DNA of 64,000 nucleotides. It comes from Anaerostipes sp. MSJ-23 (GTDB lineage Bacteria > Bacillota > Clostridia > Lachnospirales > Lachnospiraceae). Location of the stretch: NCBI RefSeq assembly GCF_018918155.1, contig NZ_JAHLPY010000012.1, positions 1-64,000 of the forward strand. Direction: 5' to 3'. The position numbers and the translations under genes are program-made. Shown in pieces: positions 1-7,906 of this stretch (its first letter is position 1; every line of letters starts with the position of its first letter). Under the pieces are notes generated by a model. That model was not told the DNA's origin. It searched no databases and saw only the letters and a program-made list of their open reading frames with translations.

Positions 1-53
1 CGTACAATCTTCTTTTTGAATTCTGGTTCATAGTGTTTACTCATTTGTAACAT
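1..53 (-). CDS. IS3-family transposase OrfA, N-terminal fragment cut by the window edge
   Basis: Only the first 17 codons are in the window, read leftwards from 53. They begin MLQMSKHYEPEFKKKIV, the usual opening of the small HTH subunit (OrfA) of IS3-type transposases, which binds the element ends. An AGGAGG ribosome site at about 63-68 sits 9 bases before the first ATG, so that start is preferred over the ATG three codons later. The rest of the element lies to the left. I could not find its terminal inverted repeat with confidence in 70-240. The family call rests on a short N-terminus only. Confidence 0.6.
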   Translation of the reverse strand, partial: MLQMSKHYEPEFKKKIV

Positions 54-343
54 ACCTCGTTTCCTCCTAAGATTATATCTTATTAGGTCGAGGTGTTACA
101 ACTATGTTATATCACAACAATAGTTTATTATAGCTATTAATAATTAAAATCAGAAATAGAACGATATATAAAGTATTACAATGAACGGAGAATAAAAGAG
201 AAACTAGGCTGGAAGAGTCCTGTACAATACAGACTAGCTCTCATGGTTGCATAAAAAATGCGTAACAGAAATCAATCTGTTACGCAATAAAAGTCTAACT
301 TTTCGGGGCCAGCTCATTTGCTTCCTGGTTATTTTTATATGTT
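54..343. other. Intergenic region beside the insertion sequence
   Basis: No supportable gene. It holds the ribosome site of the transposase near 63-68 and, at its right end, the terminator of the secreted-protein gene (253-286). The right end of the insertion sequence must lie within or left of this stretch, but I cannot place it. Confidence 0.5.
253..286 (-). terminator. Rho-independent terminator of the secreted-protein gene
   Basis: A perfect 10-bp inverted repeat TGCGTAACAG / CTGTTACGCA (259-268 and 277-286) with an 8-base loop. On the minus strand it is followed by six T (253-258). It lies about 60 bases past the stop of the gene at 344-1204. Confidence 0.9.
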
Positions 344-1204
344 TTATCCTACTAATCTGGAATTTACACCGTAGAACCAAGGGGATTTATAATCATAGTT
401 TGATGTATGAACATGAGCCCATCCTGTTTTCTTTCCGTACTGGAATTGAACATAAACAATACCATCAGATAATGTCACTTTCTTTAAAGTCAGAGTTGTT
501 TTTGCAGGAGCAACGAAACCTATTTTCTTTCCATTATAGAAAGTTAATTTCTTTGCAGTTACAAACTGATTTTTATTAAATAAAGCAGTGTATTTGTCTT
601 TTTTATAATTTCCAATGACACTTTTTACATTACTTGATGTAGAGCTTGCTGCCACTAATTGATTGTTTGTATATTTATATGGAAGTGTCCATGTGATATA
701 TCCTGTTTCAGCAGGCTGAGTAGAGTGTTTGATTGTGATATAATTCTTTGATGCAGCAGTGATTTCTCCAGCAGTTGCAATACCCTGATTCAGAGAACTT
801 ACAGATACCAGTTTTTTAGATTTGGTATTGTATTTGTAAATCTGATTCATTGCGAGTGAATCACTATCGCCATAACCAATAATCTGGATAAATTCTTTGC
901 TCTTTGACATGCTTGCATATTTTGCACTAATAAAGCTAACAGAACCTGATTTTAATGCTTTTGTGTAAGCGGTTTTTTTGTTGACAGAAACTGTAATTTT
1001 GCTTACATAACCTTTACTTTTGGTTGTTGTGATTTTGATCGCATCGGCTTTCCCGTCTCCGTTGATATCAGCAGACGTAGAATATACATTTTTTGACTGT
1101 GCAGGAATTTTTTTCGTAGCTGCTTTGGCCATTGTAGGGAATGATACCCCAAGAAGTAATGCGAAAGCTGATGAAACCATTAATTTAGAAAAATTTCCCC
1201 TCAT
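344..1204 (-). CDS. Secreted protein with a calcium-loop-like repeat, function unknown
   Basis: 286 residues. The N-terminus is a clear Sec signal peptide: MRGNFSK, a hydrophobic stretch to about residue 22, then a probable cut after AKA near residue 28. Right after it comes the segment DINGDGKADAIKI, an EF-hand/dockerin or FG-GAP-like calcium loop at about residues 47-60. The middle is rich in K, S, T and Y. The last 60 residues (APAKTTLTLKKVTLSDG...GWAHVH) resemble a bacterial SH3-like wall-binding fold, but this is inference. Start chosen from AGGAGG 9 bases upstream. It has its own promoter and terminator. The substrate or partner cannot be read from the sequence. Confidence 0.75.
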   Translation of the reverse strand: MRGNFSKLMVSSAFALLLGVSFPTMAKAATKKIPAQSKNVYSTSADINGDGKADAIKITTTKSKGYVSKITVSVNKKTAYTKALKSGSVSFISAKYASMSKSKEFIQIIGYGDSDSLAMNQIYKYNTKSKKLVSVSSLNQGIATAGEITAASKNYITIKHSTQPAETGYITWTLPYKYTNNQLVAASSTSSNVKSVIGNYKKDKYTALFNKNQFVTAKKLTFYNGKKIGFVAPAKTTLTLKKVTLSDGIVYVQFQYGKKTGWAHVHTSNYDYKSPWFYGVNSRLVG

Positions 1205-1275
1205 AGTAAAATACCTCCTTAATAATACTAAATGTGGGTTGTAAAAAGTTTCATTATCCTTTACAACGTGACTCT

Positions 1276-1305
1276 ATTATAGCACATTTTTTTTAATAGG
1301 AACAA
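1276..1305 (-). promoter_or_regulatory. Sigma-A promoter of the secreted-protein gene
   Basis: On the minus strand TTGTTC (1305-1300), an 18-base spacer and TATAAT (1281-1276), about 70 bases upstream of the start at 1204. Confidence 0.6.
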
Positions 1306-1337
1306 ACATTTATGTATTTTTCCTGGTACAAAAGAGA

Positions 1338-1730
1338 TTAGGGAGTGGAAGTTGCTCTTGGGGAAAATTTTATCAAAAAAACAAAAATCATACCAAGCAA
1401 GAGAGAAAGCACACTCCAAAAATTAAATCCTTGAGAATGACCGGAATATTGATATCCTAAAATTGCAGCGGTGAAATAAAACATACTACTTGTGAAAGAA
1501 CCAGCGTAGATTATATTTGTATCATCAAGACAATTTTTTTTCCTTGTTATGATACTAATGATTCCCGCAAGAAAAAAACAACCAGCAATTAGAAAAGGCG
1601 TGGTACCACCTGGATGGTTCCTAAAATCAAAAGGATGATGGTTTGTAGATGATGTATAAATCAAAAATAAGATAGCACAGCTAATAGAAAAGATTCCAAG
1701 AACAAGTTTGATCCGGTGTATTTGTTTCAT
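1338..1730 (-). CDS. Small four-helix membrane protein, function unknown
   Basis: 130 residues with four hydrophobic segments at about 8-28, 43-62, 78-93 and 105-123, separated by short loops. The loop after the first helix has His and Pro (TNHHPFDFRNHPGG). No family recognised. The start has an AGGAGG site 7 bases upstream. It stands alone between a secreted protein and the gntP-pct-crt unit, which ends at its own terminator (1760-1794), so it is probably transcribed separately. Confidence 0.6.
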   Translation of the reverse strand: MKQIHRIKLVLGIFSISCAILFLIYTSSTNHHPFDFRNHPGGTTPFLIAGCFFLAGIISIITRKKNCLDDTNIIYAGSFTSSMFYFTAAILGYQYSGHSQGFNFWSVLSLLLGMIFVFLIKFSPRATSTP

Positions 1731-1759
1731 AGAAATTCCTCCTTTTTCGATCTAGAATT

Positions 1760-1794
1760 ATAAAGAAAGAGACGGCTTAAAGAAACCGTCTCTT
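1760..1794 (-). terminator. Terminator of the crt-pct-gntP operon
   Basis: Inverted repeat AAGAGACGG / CCGTCTCTT (1767-1775 and 1786-1794) with a 10-base loop, followed on the minus strand by a T-rich run. It is placed 23 bases after the permease stop. Confidence 0.8.
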
Positions 1795-1816
1795 AAGTGA
1801 TAAAGTGTGTATCTGA

Positions 1817-3130
1817 TCAAAGAAAACTTGTTAAAATGATAAAGAGTCCACAATCAATAAAAGGGATAATGATTTGTGTAACTGCGATATCCCAGTAAGC
1901 TTCTTTATGTGTTGTTTTGCAAATACCTAATAATGTAATCTGTGCACCCTGGTGAGGGAGGGTATCCAGAGTACCAGCAGCAATCGTAGAGATTCTGTGA
2001 ATATCTGGAAGGGTAGCACCGAGCTGAAGATAGGTATTTTTTAGGGCTTTAAATGCGACACCCATACCACCGGAGGCAGATCCACAAGCACCGGCGCAGA
2101 TAGCGACAGTTACCATGACAAAGATCAAAGGTGGCATGGAAAGATGTTTTAACCCAGCAACCAAATCTGCAAATCCCTGGGTTTCTGATACAACTCCGCC
2201 AAATCCTACAACAATGGCCGTATTCAAAATAGAAACACCAGAATCAGCAGCTCCTTTATTAAAAATATTGATCCATTCATTCATTCCGTTAATCCGTTTA
2301 AACATGAGGATTGTAGCCAAGGCAACACCAGCAAAGACAGAGGTTTCTACTGGAAAAGGATGCCATGGATTGTTAAACAGTACAAGAATTACAAGAATAG
2401 GAAGAACTGCAGTAAATGCATTTGGAAGATCTGGATTTTCCTCATCAGAAGGAAGTTCATCTTCGGATAGCTGATATTTCAAAGTAGGATCAAAAAAGCC
2501 AAATCCTTTTTTACTAAAAGAACGGGCACGCCATTCCAGCCAGAGGAAAATCATAAGAAACATACCAATGGCTGTCAGTAAAGAAGGAACAAAGGCAGCA
2601 GTTGATGTTGTTCCGAGACTGTTCATTGCGATGACATTCTGGACAGAAGGAGAACCAGGACCACTCATCGACCATGTCCAGCATCCTGCAGAAATTGCTG
2701 CTGGAATCAACCGCCTCGTTAAATTAGCTTCTTTAAAAAGATTCAGAGCGATTGGGTAGATTACAAAAAATACTACGAAACCGCTTACACCTCCGTAAGT
2801 TAAAAGACCGGTAATGATCATAATAATTGGAGCAACAAATTTTCCATGACAAAGTCCAGCAATTGCACGGGCAATTGACTCTGCCGCACCGGTGTACTGA
2901 TATACCGCACCAAATAGGGCTCCGACAAAAAATACTAAAAAATAACTAGTTACATACTCTGCGGCAGCTGGCATGAAAAGTTTCTTTAAACTATCAAGAA
3001 CCGGCATACCAGAGCAAATAATCACAAATGATGTCACGAGTGGAGCCAGAATAAGAGCGCTCATTTGTCTGAAGGCTAAAACACCAAACAAAATGATCGC
3101 AATTATCAGCACAAGAATATGTAAATTCAT
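1817..3130 (-). CDS. GntP-family permease, probable hydroxy-acid/short-chain acid importer
   Basis: About 437 residues of almost continuous transmembrane helices, the length and layout of GntP-type proton symporters, a family that takes up gluconate and, in some members, 3-hydroxybutyrate. Family-like segments include SGPGSPSVQN (about residues 157-166) and GSASGGMG (about 351-358). A 13-codon upstream extension is possible, but the AGGAG site is well spaced only for the ATG at 3130. It is the last gene of the operon after crotonase and CoA-transferase, 71 bases downstream of the latter, so the transported acid is probably the one those enzymes activate. Substrate inferred from context, with 3-hydroxybutyrate or 3-hydroxypropionate as the best candidates. 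Confidence 0.8.
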   Translation of the reverse strand: MNLHILVLIIAIILFGVLAFRQMSALILAPLVTSFVIICSGMPVLDSLKKLFMPAAAEYVTSYFLVFFVGALFGAVYQYTGAAESIARAIAGLCHGKFVAPIIMIITGLLTYGGVSGFVVFFVIYPIALNLFKEANLTRRLIPAAISAGCWTWSMSGPGSPSVQNVIAMNSLGTTSTAAFVPSLLTAIGMFLMIFLWLEWRARSFSKKGFGFFDPTLKYQLSEDELPSDEENPDLPNAFTAVLPILVILVLFNNPWHPFPVETSVFAGVALATILMFKRINGMNEWINIFNKGAADSGVSILNTAIVVGFGGVVSETQGFADLVAGLKHLSMPPLIFVMVTVAICAGACGSASGGMGVAFKALKNTYLQLGATLPDIHRISTIAAGTLDTLPHQGAQITLLGICKTTHKEAYWDIAVTQIIIPFIDCGLFIILTSFL

Positions 3131-3201
3131 ATATACATCTCTCCTTTTCTGAGGCGCATTCACGAGCATTTTTCTTTATTCAGTTTTCCATTTCAAAATT
3201 T

Positions 3202-4749
3202 TTATTTAAGACCCATAAGCTCATCTTTAAAAATACGTTCGTCCATAAGTTTAGGTTCTCCATCCATTTTTGGTGTAAATCCCATGTGATCGATGATTTG
3301 CGTCTGAATGTCAATTCCAGGGGCCACTTCTATAAGGTAAATACCATCTTCGCGAAGTTCAAATACAGCGCGTTCTGTGATATACATAACCGGTTGTCCA
3401 ACTTTATTTGCATATTTACCAGAAAATGTAATCTGCTCTACGGCATCAATAAACTTATCAGATTTTCCTTCCTGGTCAATGATTAGTTTTCCATCTTTTG
3501 TAGAACATTTTAATCCGCCAGCAGTGAAAGTCCCACAGTAGTAAACACGTTTTGCATTCTGCGTGATATTTACAAATCCACCACATCCAGCAATACGAGG
3601 ACCAAATTTACTTACATTGATATTTCCATCTTTATCAGCCTGTGCAAGACCTAAAAATGCGTCATCAATTCCACCGCCATCGTAAAAATCAAATTGTGCA
3701 GGCTGATCCAAGATTGCTTGGGCATTGACAGAACCACCAAATTGAGGACCACCTTGAGGAACACCACCGACAGGTCCGGCTTCAACGGTTAATGTAAAAC
3801 GATCATTGATACCTTCTTCGCTCGCAACCATGGAAATATATTCTGGAATACCAATTCCAAGATTTACGATTGTATTTTCTCTTAATTCCATAGCGGCACG
3901 GCGTCCAATGATTTTCTTTGGAGAAAGAGAAGGATAGTCAAGACTTCCTAAAGGAACACGGAAATCTCCAGTCATAGATCCGTCATAATCACATCCGACA
4001 CATTGTGTATGATGTTCCTTATTTTGTGTTACAACAACGGCATCTACATAAATACCAGGGATTTTTACAAGTTTTGGATCGGTATCTTGTACAACTTTTT
4101 CAACTTGAACGATAACCTTTCCACCGCAGTTTTTAGCTGCCTGGGCAATGGCAGTCGCCTCTGCAGTACAACATTCATGTTCCATTGTGATATTTCCTTG
4201 TTCATCCGCATAAGTTCCACGGATGAGAGCGACATCTACAGGGATTGCTTTATAAAGAAGACGCTCTTCACCACAGATATTTACAACTTCTACAATGTCT
4301 TCAGTGGTGACATCATTTAATTTTCCACCTTCTACACGTGGGTCAGCAAAAGTATAAAGTCCAACATGAGTTAATGTTCCAAGTTTTTTTCCGGCAATAT
4401 CGCGGTAAAGTTGTGACAAAGTTCCCTGTGGAAGATTATAAGCTTTAATTTTATTTTGCATGATCAGTTCACCAAGTTTTGGAGCCATGTTATAATGACC
4501 GGCAATAACAGTCGAAGTCATACCTTCATGAGCAAAATGATCGGCACCGCTACCATCACGGTTTCCCTGTCCAGCAGCATAAAAATATGTAAGATTTTTT
4601 GGAAAACCAGTTTCCAAAAAACGTTGTTCGAGTGCACTGGTAAGTTCTTCTGGTAAGTCACAGGCTACAAATCCGTTTGTAGAAACAGTCATTCCATCTT
4701 CTATCAAATTTGCAGCTTCTGCGGCAGTCATAATTTTAACTTTTGCCAT
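3202..4749 (-). CDS. Acetate/propionate-type CoA-transferase (family I, fused alpha and beta halves)
   Basis: 515 residues, the length of single-chain propionate/acetoacetate CoA-transferases. These enzymes move CoA between an acyl-CoA (often acetyl-CoA) and a free acid. The N-terminal half has the alpha-type fold (MTVSTNGFVACDLPEEL; AAGQGNRDGSG). The C-terminal half has NLGIGIPEYI and then TVEAGPVGGVPQGG, where Glu323 is the expected catalytic residue that forms the glutamyl-CoA thioester. An AGGAGG site precedes the ATG. It sits 30 bases after crotonase and before the GntP permease, so it should activate the imported acid for dehydration. In the context of the inositol genes, 3-hydroxypropionate is a plausible substrate (inference). 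Confidence 0.9.
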   Translation of the reverse strand: MAKVKIMTAAEAANLIEDGMTVSTNGFVACDLPEELTSALEQRFLETGFPKNLTYFYAAGQGNRDGSGADHFAHEGMTSTVIAGHYNMAPKLGELIMQNKIKAYNLPQGTLSQLYRDIAGKKLGTLTHVGLYTFADPRVEGGKLNDVTTEDIVEVVNICGEERLLYKAIPVDVALIRGTYADEQGNITMEHECCTAEATAIAQAAKNCGGKVIVQVEKVVQDTDPKLVKIPGIYVDAVVVTQNKEHHTQCVGCDYDGSMTGDFRVPLGSLDYPSLSPKKIIGRRAAMELRENTIVNLGIGIPEYISMVASEEGINDRFTLTVEAGPVGGVPQGGPQFGGSVNAQAILDQPAQFDFYDGGGIDDAFLGLAQADKDGNINVSKFGPRIAGCGGFVNITQNAKRVYYCGTFTAGGLKCSTKDGKLIIDQEGKSDKFIDAVEQITFSGKYANKVGQPVMYITERAVFELREDGIYLIEVAPGIDIQTQIIDHMGFTPKMDGEPKLMDERIFKDELMGLK

Positions 4750-4779
4750 AATTGAATCCTCCTCAAGATTGAAACGCTT

Positions 4780-5556
4780 TTAAAAATCTTTTAAATTAGC
4801 TTTACGTTTTTCAAGGAAAGCGGTCATTCCTTCTTTTTTATCTCCTGTGGAGAAGGCAAGACCAAACAAATCAGCTTCTAAAGTTAATCCGCTAGAAAGA
4901 TCTGTTTCTGTTCCTGTATTGATTGCTTCTTTAGCAAGAGAAATGGCATAGCTTCCTTTTGTCATAATTTTTTCTGCCATAGCTTTACATGTATCAAGCA
5001 ATTCGGCCTGAGGGACAACTTTATTGGCAAGACCAATTCTATAAGCTTCCTGTGCATCGATCATATCGCATGTAAAGATCAGTTCTTTTGCACGTCCTTT
5101 TCCAATTAGACGTGGAAGACGCTGTGTCCCTCCAAATCCAGGAAGAATTCCAAGGCCAGTTTCTGGCTGACCAAACTTAGCGTTGTCAGAGGCAATGCGG
5201 ATATCACATGCCATAGAGATTTCACATCCTCCACCAAGTGCAAATCCATTGACAGCAGCAATGGTAACCTGAGGCATTGTTTCAAGTTTTAAGAAAGCTT
5301 CTTTTGCAAGCATTCCCATTTTTCTTCCTTCAGCAGGTGTTGCATTGACCATTTCGGAAATATCAGCTCCAGCAACAAAAGCCTTTGCTCCAGATCCTGT
5401 TAAAATGACAACTCTGATATCTTTTCGTTCCGCAATTTCGCTAAAACATTGATCAAGTTCAGCTAAGGTTTCACTGTTTAATGCATTTAAAGACTTTGGT
5501 CGATTGATTGTAACAACTGCAATTTCATTTTCGACTTCCATTAATAAATTGTTCAT
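4780..5556 (-). CDS. crt: Enoyl-CoA hydratase/crotonase (3-hydroxyacyl-CoA dehydratase)
   Basis: 258 residues, full length for a short-chain crotonase. It catalyses reversible water removal from a 3-hydroxyacyl-CoA. The oxyanion-hole segment AFVAGADISEM is at about 59-69, and the two catalytic glutamates are visible: Glu112 in GGGCEISMACD and Glu132 in FGQPETGLGILPGFGG. First gene of the minus-strand operon, with AGGAGG and its own divergent promoter. The promoter region carries palindromes proposed here to be MarR sites. It could act on 3-hydroxybutyryl-CoA (butyrate route) or 3-hydroxypropionyl-CoA (propionate route). The sequence does not decide between them. Confidence 0.9.
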   Translation of the reverse strand: MNNLLMEVENEIAVVTINRPKSLNALNSETLAELDQCFSEIAERKDIRVVILTGSGAKAFVAGADISEMVNATPAEGRKMGMLAKEAFLKLETMPQVTIAAVNGFALGGGCEISMACDIRIASDNAKFGQPETGLGILPGFGGTQRLPRLIGKGRAKELIFTCDMIDAQEAYRIGLANKVVPQAELLDTCKAMAEKIMTKGSYAISLAKEAINTGTETDLSSGLTLEADLFGLAFSTGDKKEGMTAFLEKRKANLKDF

Positions 5557-5620
5557 GACGTATCCTCCTTAAGATAAAAATAACATATGTTTGTTAAGCA
5601 GTAGTGCTCATTGCTTCATA

Positions 5621-5652
5621 ATACAAATAATTAGTATGCGAATAACTTGTAT
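5621..5652. promoter_or_regulatory. Imperfect palindrome, candidate MarR operator for crt
   Basis: Arms ATACAAATAATT and AATAACTTGTAT match at 10 of 12 positions around the centre AGTATGCG. It contains TTAGTATGCG, related to TTAG-type motifs at 5763, 5779, 5793-5805 and 7347. It lies at the likely start region of the crt transcript. Confidence 0.5.
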
Positions 5653-5653
5653 G

Positions 5654-5687
5654 TTTATAATATGCACTTTTCATAGGGGTCTGTCAA
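5654..5687 (-). promoter_or_regulatory. Promoter of the crt-pct-gntP operon
   Basis: A consensus TTGACA on the minus strand (5687-5682). An AT-rich -10 region, TATTAT/TATAAA, lies at 5662-5654. The spacing to TATTAT is 19 bases, slightly long, so the exact -10 is uncertain. Confidence 0.5.
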
Positions 5688-5735
5688 TAGGTTTTAGTAA
5701 ATTTGTATATTTTTGCGAAAAAGTAAAAAAGACTA

Positions 5736-5764
5736 TTGACAAAAGTTACAAAAGAAAATATAAT
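5736..5764 (+). promoter_or_regulatory. Consensus promoter of the acyl-CoA dehydrogenase gene
   Basis: TTGACA (5736-5741), 17 bases, TATAAT (5759-5764): a perfect sigma-A promoter. TTAG-type operator motifs begin inside its -10 box, so repression by steric block is likely. Confidence 0.85.
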
Positions 5765-5812
5765 TAGTACGCAAACTATTAGTATACGATATCTAAGCAC
5801 GCTAATAATTAA
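5762..5812. promoter_or_regulatory. Cluster of TTAG-type motifs, candidate MarR operator for the dehydrogenase
   Basis: Three motifs lie within 50 bases: TTAGTACGC, TTAGTATAC and, on the other strand, TTAGCGTGC. All fit TTAG followed by alternating pyrimidine and purine (TTAGYRYRC). Similar words occur before crt and marR and nowhere obvious elsewhere in the window. Confidence 0.5.
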
Positions 5813-5847
5813 CACAGATAAGACGTTCTATAAAAGGAGATAAGACT

Positions 5848-6986
5848 ATGGATTTTGAATTAACAAAACAACAAGCTGCAATTCAGGAGACTGCAAGAAA
5901 ATTTGCACAAGAAGAGTTACTTCCAGGTGTTCTTGAAAGAGATGCAAAAAGTGAATTTCCAGTAGAACAATATCATAAAATGGGAGAGCTTGGTCTGGTA
6001 GGACTTCCATATCCAACGGAAGTAGGAGGTCAGGGGGGCAGATTATCTGTCCTATGTATTGGCAGTAGAAGAAATTTCTAAAGTTGATGCTTCTATAGGA
6101 ATTGGATATTCGGTAGCAACTTCCTTATATGGGGGAAGTATTATGAATTCCACAGCTCCAACGGAAAAGAGAATTTCTGGAAGATGTATTATCTGGAAAA
6201 TCTTTTGGCTCTTTTGGCTTGACAGAACCAAATGCGGGATCAGATGCCGGAGGATGCGTTACAGTTGCAGAAAAAGATGGTGACGAATATGTATTAAATG
6301 GATTAAAATGCTTTAATACGAATGGACCACTGGCAGATTATACGGCTGTTTATGCATTAACAGAGCCAGAGAAAAAAGCAAAAGGATTATCCTGCTTTGT
6401 TGTAAAAAAAGGAACTCCTGGTTTCAGCGTAGGAAAGATTGAAGATAAGATGGGAATTCGTTCTGCTTAGGTATCAGAGATGGTTCTTGAAAATATGAGA
6501 GTACCAGCAAAAAATATGATTGTAGAATCTGGACAAGGATTTAAACTTGCAATGAAAACACTCGACGGAGGTCGTATTGGTGTTGGAGCGCAAGGCCTTG
6601 GAATTGCAGAAGGTGCATTTGAAATTGCAAAAGAATATTTAAAAACAAGAGAACAATTTGGAAAACCATTATATAGAAATCAATATCTTGCATTTAAAAT
6701 GGCAGAACTTGAGATGGAAATTGAAGCTGCTAAATTAATGCTTTATAAGGCGGCAACTTATAAACAAGAAGGAAAACCATATTCGCTTCCAGCAACAAAA
6801 GCAAAGTATTTATGTACAGAAGCTGCAATGCATGTGACAACAGAAGCAGTACAGATGCTTGGCGGAAATGGATATATGAAAGAATATCATGTAGAAAGAA
6901 TGATGCGTGATGCTAAGATTACTCAGATTTACGAGGGAACTAATGAAATTCAGAAGTTGATCGTAAGCGGAGCAATTTTTAGATAA
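5848..6986 (+). pseudogene. Acyl-CoA dehydrogenase, broken by two frameshifts and one stop
   Basis: Reassembled, this is an ordinary short-chain acyl-CoA dehydrogenase of about 379 residues (FAD enzyme, electrons to Etf). Pieces in order: MDFELTKQQAAIQETARKF; AVEEISKVDASIGIGYS; FGSFGLTEPNAGSDAGG; GFKLAMKTLDGGRIGVGAQ; ending IYEGTNEIQKLIVSGAIFR, which carries the catalytic-base Glu region of the family. Lesions: one extra G in the six-G run 6033-6038; a second shift near 6164-6173 (either a lost GA unit or one added A); and TAG at 6468-6470 where CAG (Gln) is expected. The promoter and ribosome site (AAAGGAG) are intact. No EtfAB genes are near. In context it would have been the butyryl- or acryloyl-CoA reductase partner of crt and the CoA-transferase. 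Confidence 0.9.
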
Positions 6987-7327
6987 ATTAAATATTTCCC
7001 GAATTAACCAGCAAACAAGAGAAACTCCTTCTTTAGAAGTGTCGGTTAATTCCTCCAAACACAGATCGTCATTATAAAGAATAAAATTATGATGGCGATT
7101 TTTCTCATAAAATATAATAGGGAACGTCGCTTCTATTCTATGGCGATTGTCTTTTTACGAAAGATGATCACTGATAAAGCGTTACATGCATGGATCAAAG
7201 TCATAGAACAGGAAGAAATATATGATCAGATGTGGTTAACTGTTACGACTGTCAGAAGCTACTTCCATAGGAACGACTGTACTGCATGGGAGAGTAATTC
7301 ACTAGTAAACTTGACAATGTTTTTAAA
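6987..7327. other. Gap before marR, no recognisable gene
   Basis: About 340 bases. An imperfect hairpin follows the dehydrogenase stop: GAATTAACC at 7001-7009 pairs with GGTTAATTC at 7044-7052, without a T run. A frame of 89 codons at 7089-7358 has no convincing ribosome site or family resemblance. The marR promoter (TTGACA 7311-7316, 17 bases, TAGAAT 7334-7339) ends the gap. Confidence 0.5.
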
Positions 7328-7358
7328 GAACGCTAGAATCAATGTAGTTAGCGTATGA
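7311..7358 (+). promoter_or_regulatory. marR promoter with overlapping operator
   Basis: TTGACA (7311-7316), a 17-base spacer and TAGAAT (7334-7339). Around it are ACGCTA (7330-7335) and, inverted, TAGCGT (7348-7353), with TTAGCGTAT at 7347-7355. The inverted half-sites flank the -10 box, as expected for an autoregulated MarR gene. Confidence 0.6.
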
Positions 7359-7377
7359 ACGATTAAAGGAGAAAAAA

Positions 7378-7797
7378 TTGGAATTAACACAGTGTATTAA
7401 TTATTTATTGACGACTGCACAACATAGAGTATTTCAGGAAATGAGTGCTCGTCTGGAACCGTTTGATGTAACTCCGGTACAATATGGAGTTATGTATTGC
7501 TTGTGGATGAAACATAAGACAAAACCAAAAGAGATTGCAGCAGAACTTCAACTTGAAAACTCTACAATCTCTGGAGTTTTAGAACGAATGGAAAAGAAAG
7601 AATTGATCAAACGCCAGGTAAGTAAAGAAGATCGTCGTTTTATTGAAGTAACATTAACAGAAAAAGGGAAAGCACTAAAAGATCCGATTCTTGAGACGGT
7701 AGAAGAAGTAAATCGGGATGTACTAGCAATTATGTCAGAAAAAGAACAGGAGGAACTCAAAGATTCTTTACGTGCATTGGCAGGAATTGCAAAATGA
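7378..7797 (+). CDS. MarR-family transcriptional regulator
   Basis: 139 residues with a winged HTH: TKPKEIAAELQLENSTISGVLERMEKKELIKR (about 44-75), then the wing with DRR (RQVSKEDRRFIEVTLTEKGKAL). This is the classic MarR repressor layout, in which a small ligand releases the dimer from a palindromic operator. The start is TTG, supported by AGGAG 7 bases upstream. It follows the broken dehydrogenase and has its own promoter with an inverted TAGCGT repeat. Similar TTAG words flank the crt and dehydrogenase promoters, so it probably controls this whole acyl-CoA locus in response to an acid or its CoA ester (inference). Confidence 0.85.
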   Translation: MELTQCINYLLTTAQHRVFQEMSARLEPFDVTPVQYGVMYCLWMKHKTKPKEIAAELQLENSTISGVLERMEKKELIKRQVSKEDRRFIEVTLTEKGKALKDPILETVEEVNRDVLAIMSEKEQEELKDSLRALAGIAK

Positions 7798-7810
7798 AGA
7801 TTTTAAAAGA

Positions 7811-7842
7811 AAAGATGTATCTTGTGGATGCATCTTTTTTTA
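7811..7842 (+). terminator. Terminator after marR
   Basis: AAAGATG (7811-7817) pairs with CATCTTT (7831-7837), followed by a T run. It starts 14 bases after the marR stop. Confidence 0.75.
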
Positions 7843-7906
7843 AGATTGAAATTAAAAATATGCTGTTGTATACTCAAAATAGAATATTAAAAAAAGCAGG
7901 TAAAAA

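Noticed and set aside
247-579. 110-codon plus-strand frame at the left end
   Set aside because: It overlaps the terminator and coding region of the well-supported minus-strand secreted protein.
6468-6470. TAG read as pyrrolysine
   Set aside because: The same gene has two frameshifts, the site aligns with Gln, and other broken genes in the window use TAA and TGA as well. No pyl genes are seen.
7089-7358. 89-codon frame upstream of marR
   Set aside because: No ribosome site, no family resemblance, and it runs through the marR promoter and operator.
7871-7881. Third IolR-type array before LacI-type regulator 1 (TACTCAAAATA)
   Set aside because: Only one 11-base unit is present. The flanking 11-base windows do not fit the pattern, so this is probably chance.
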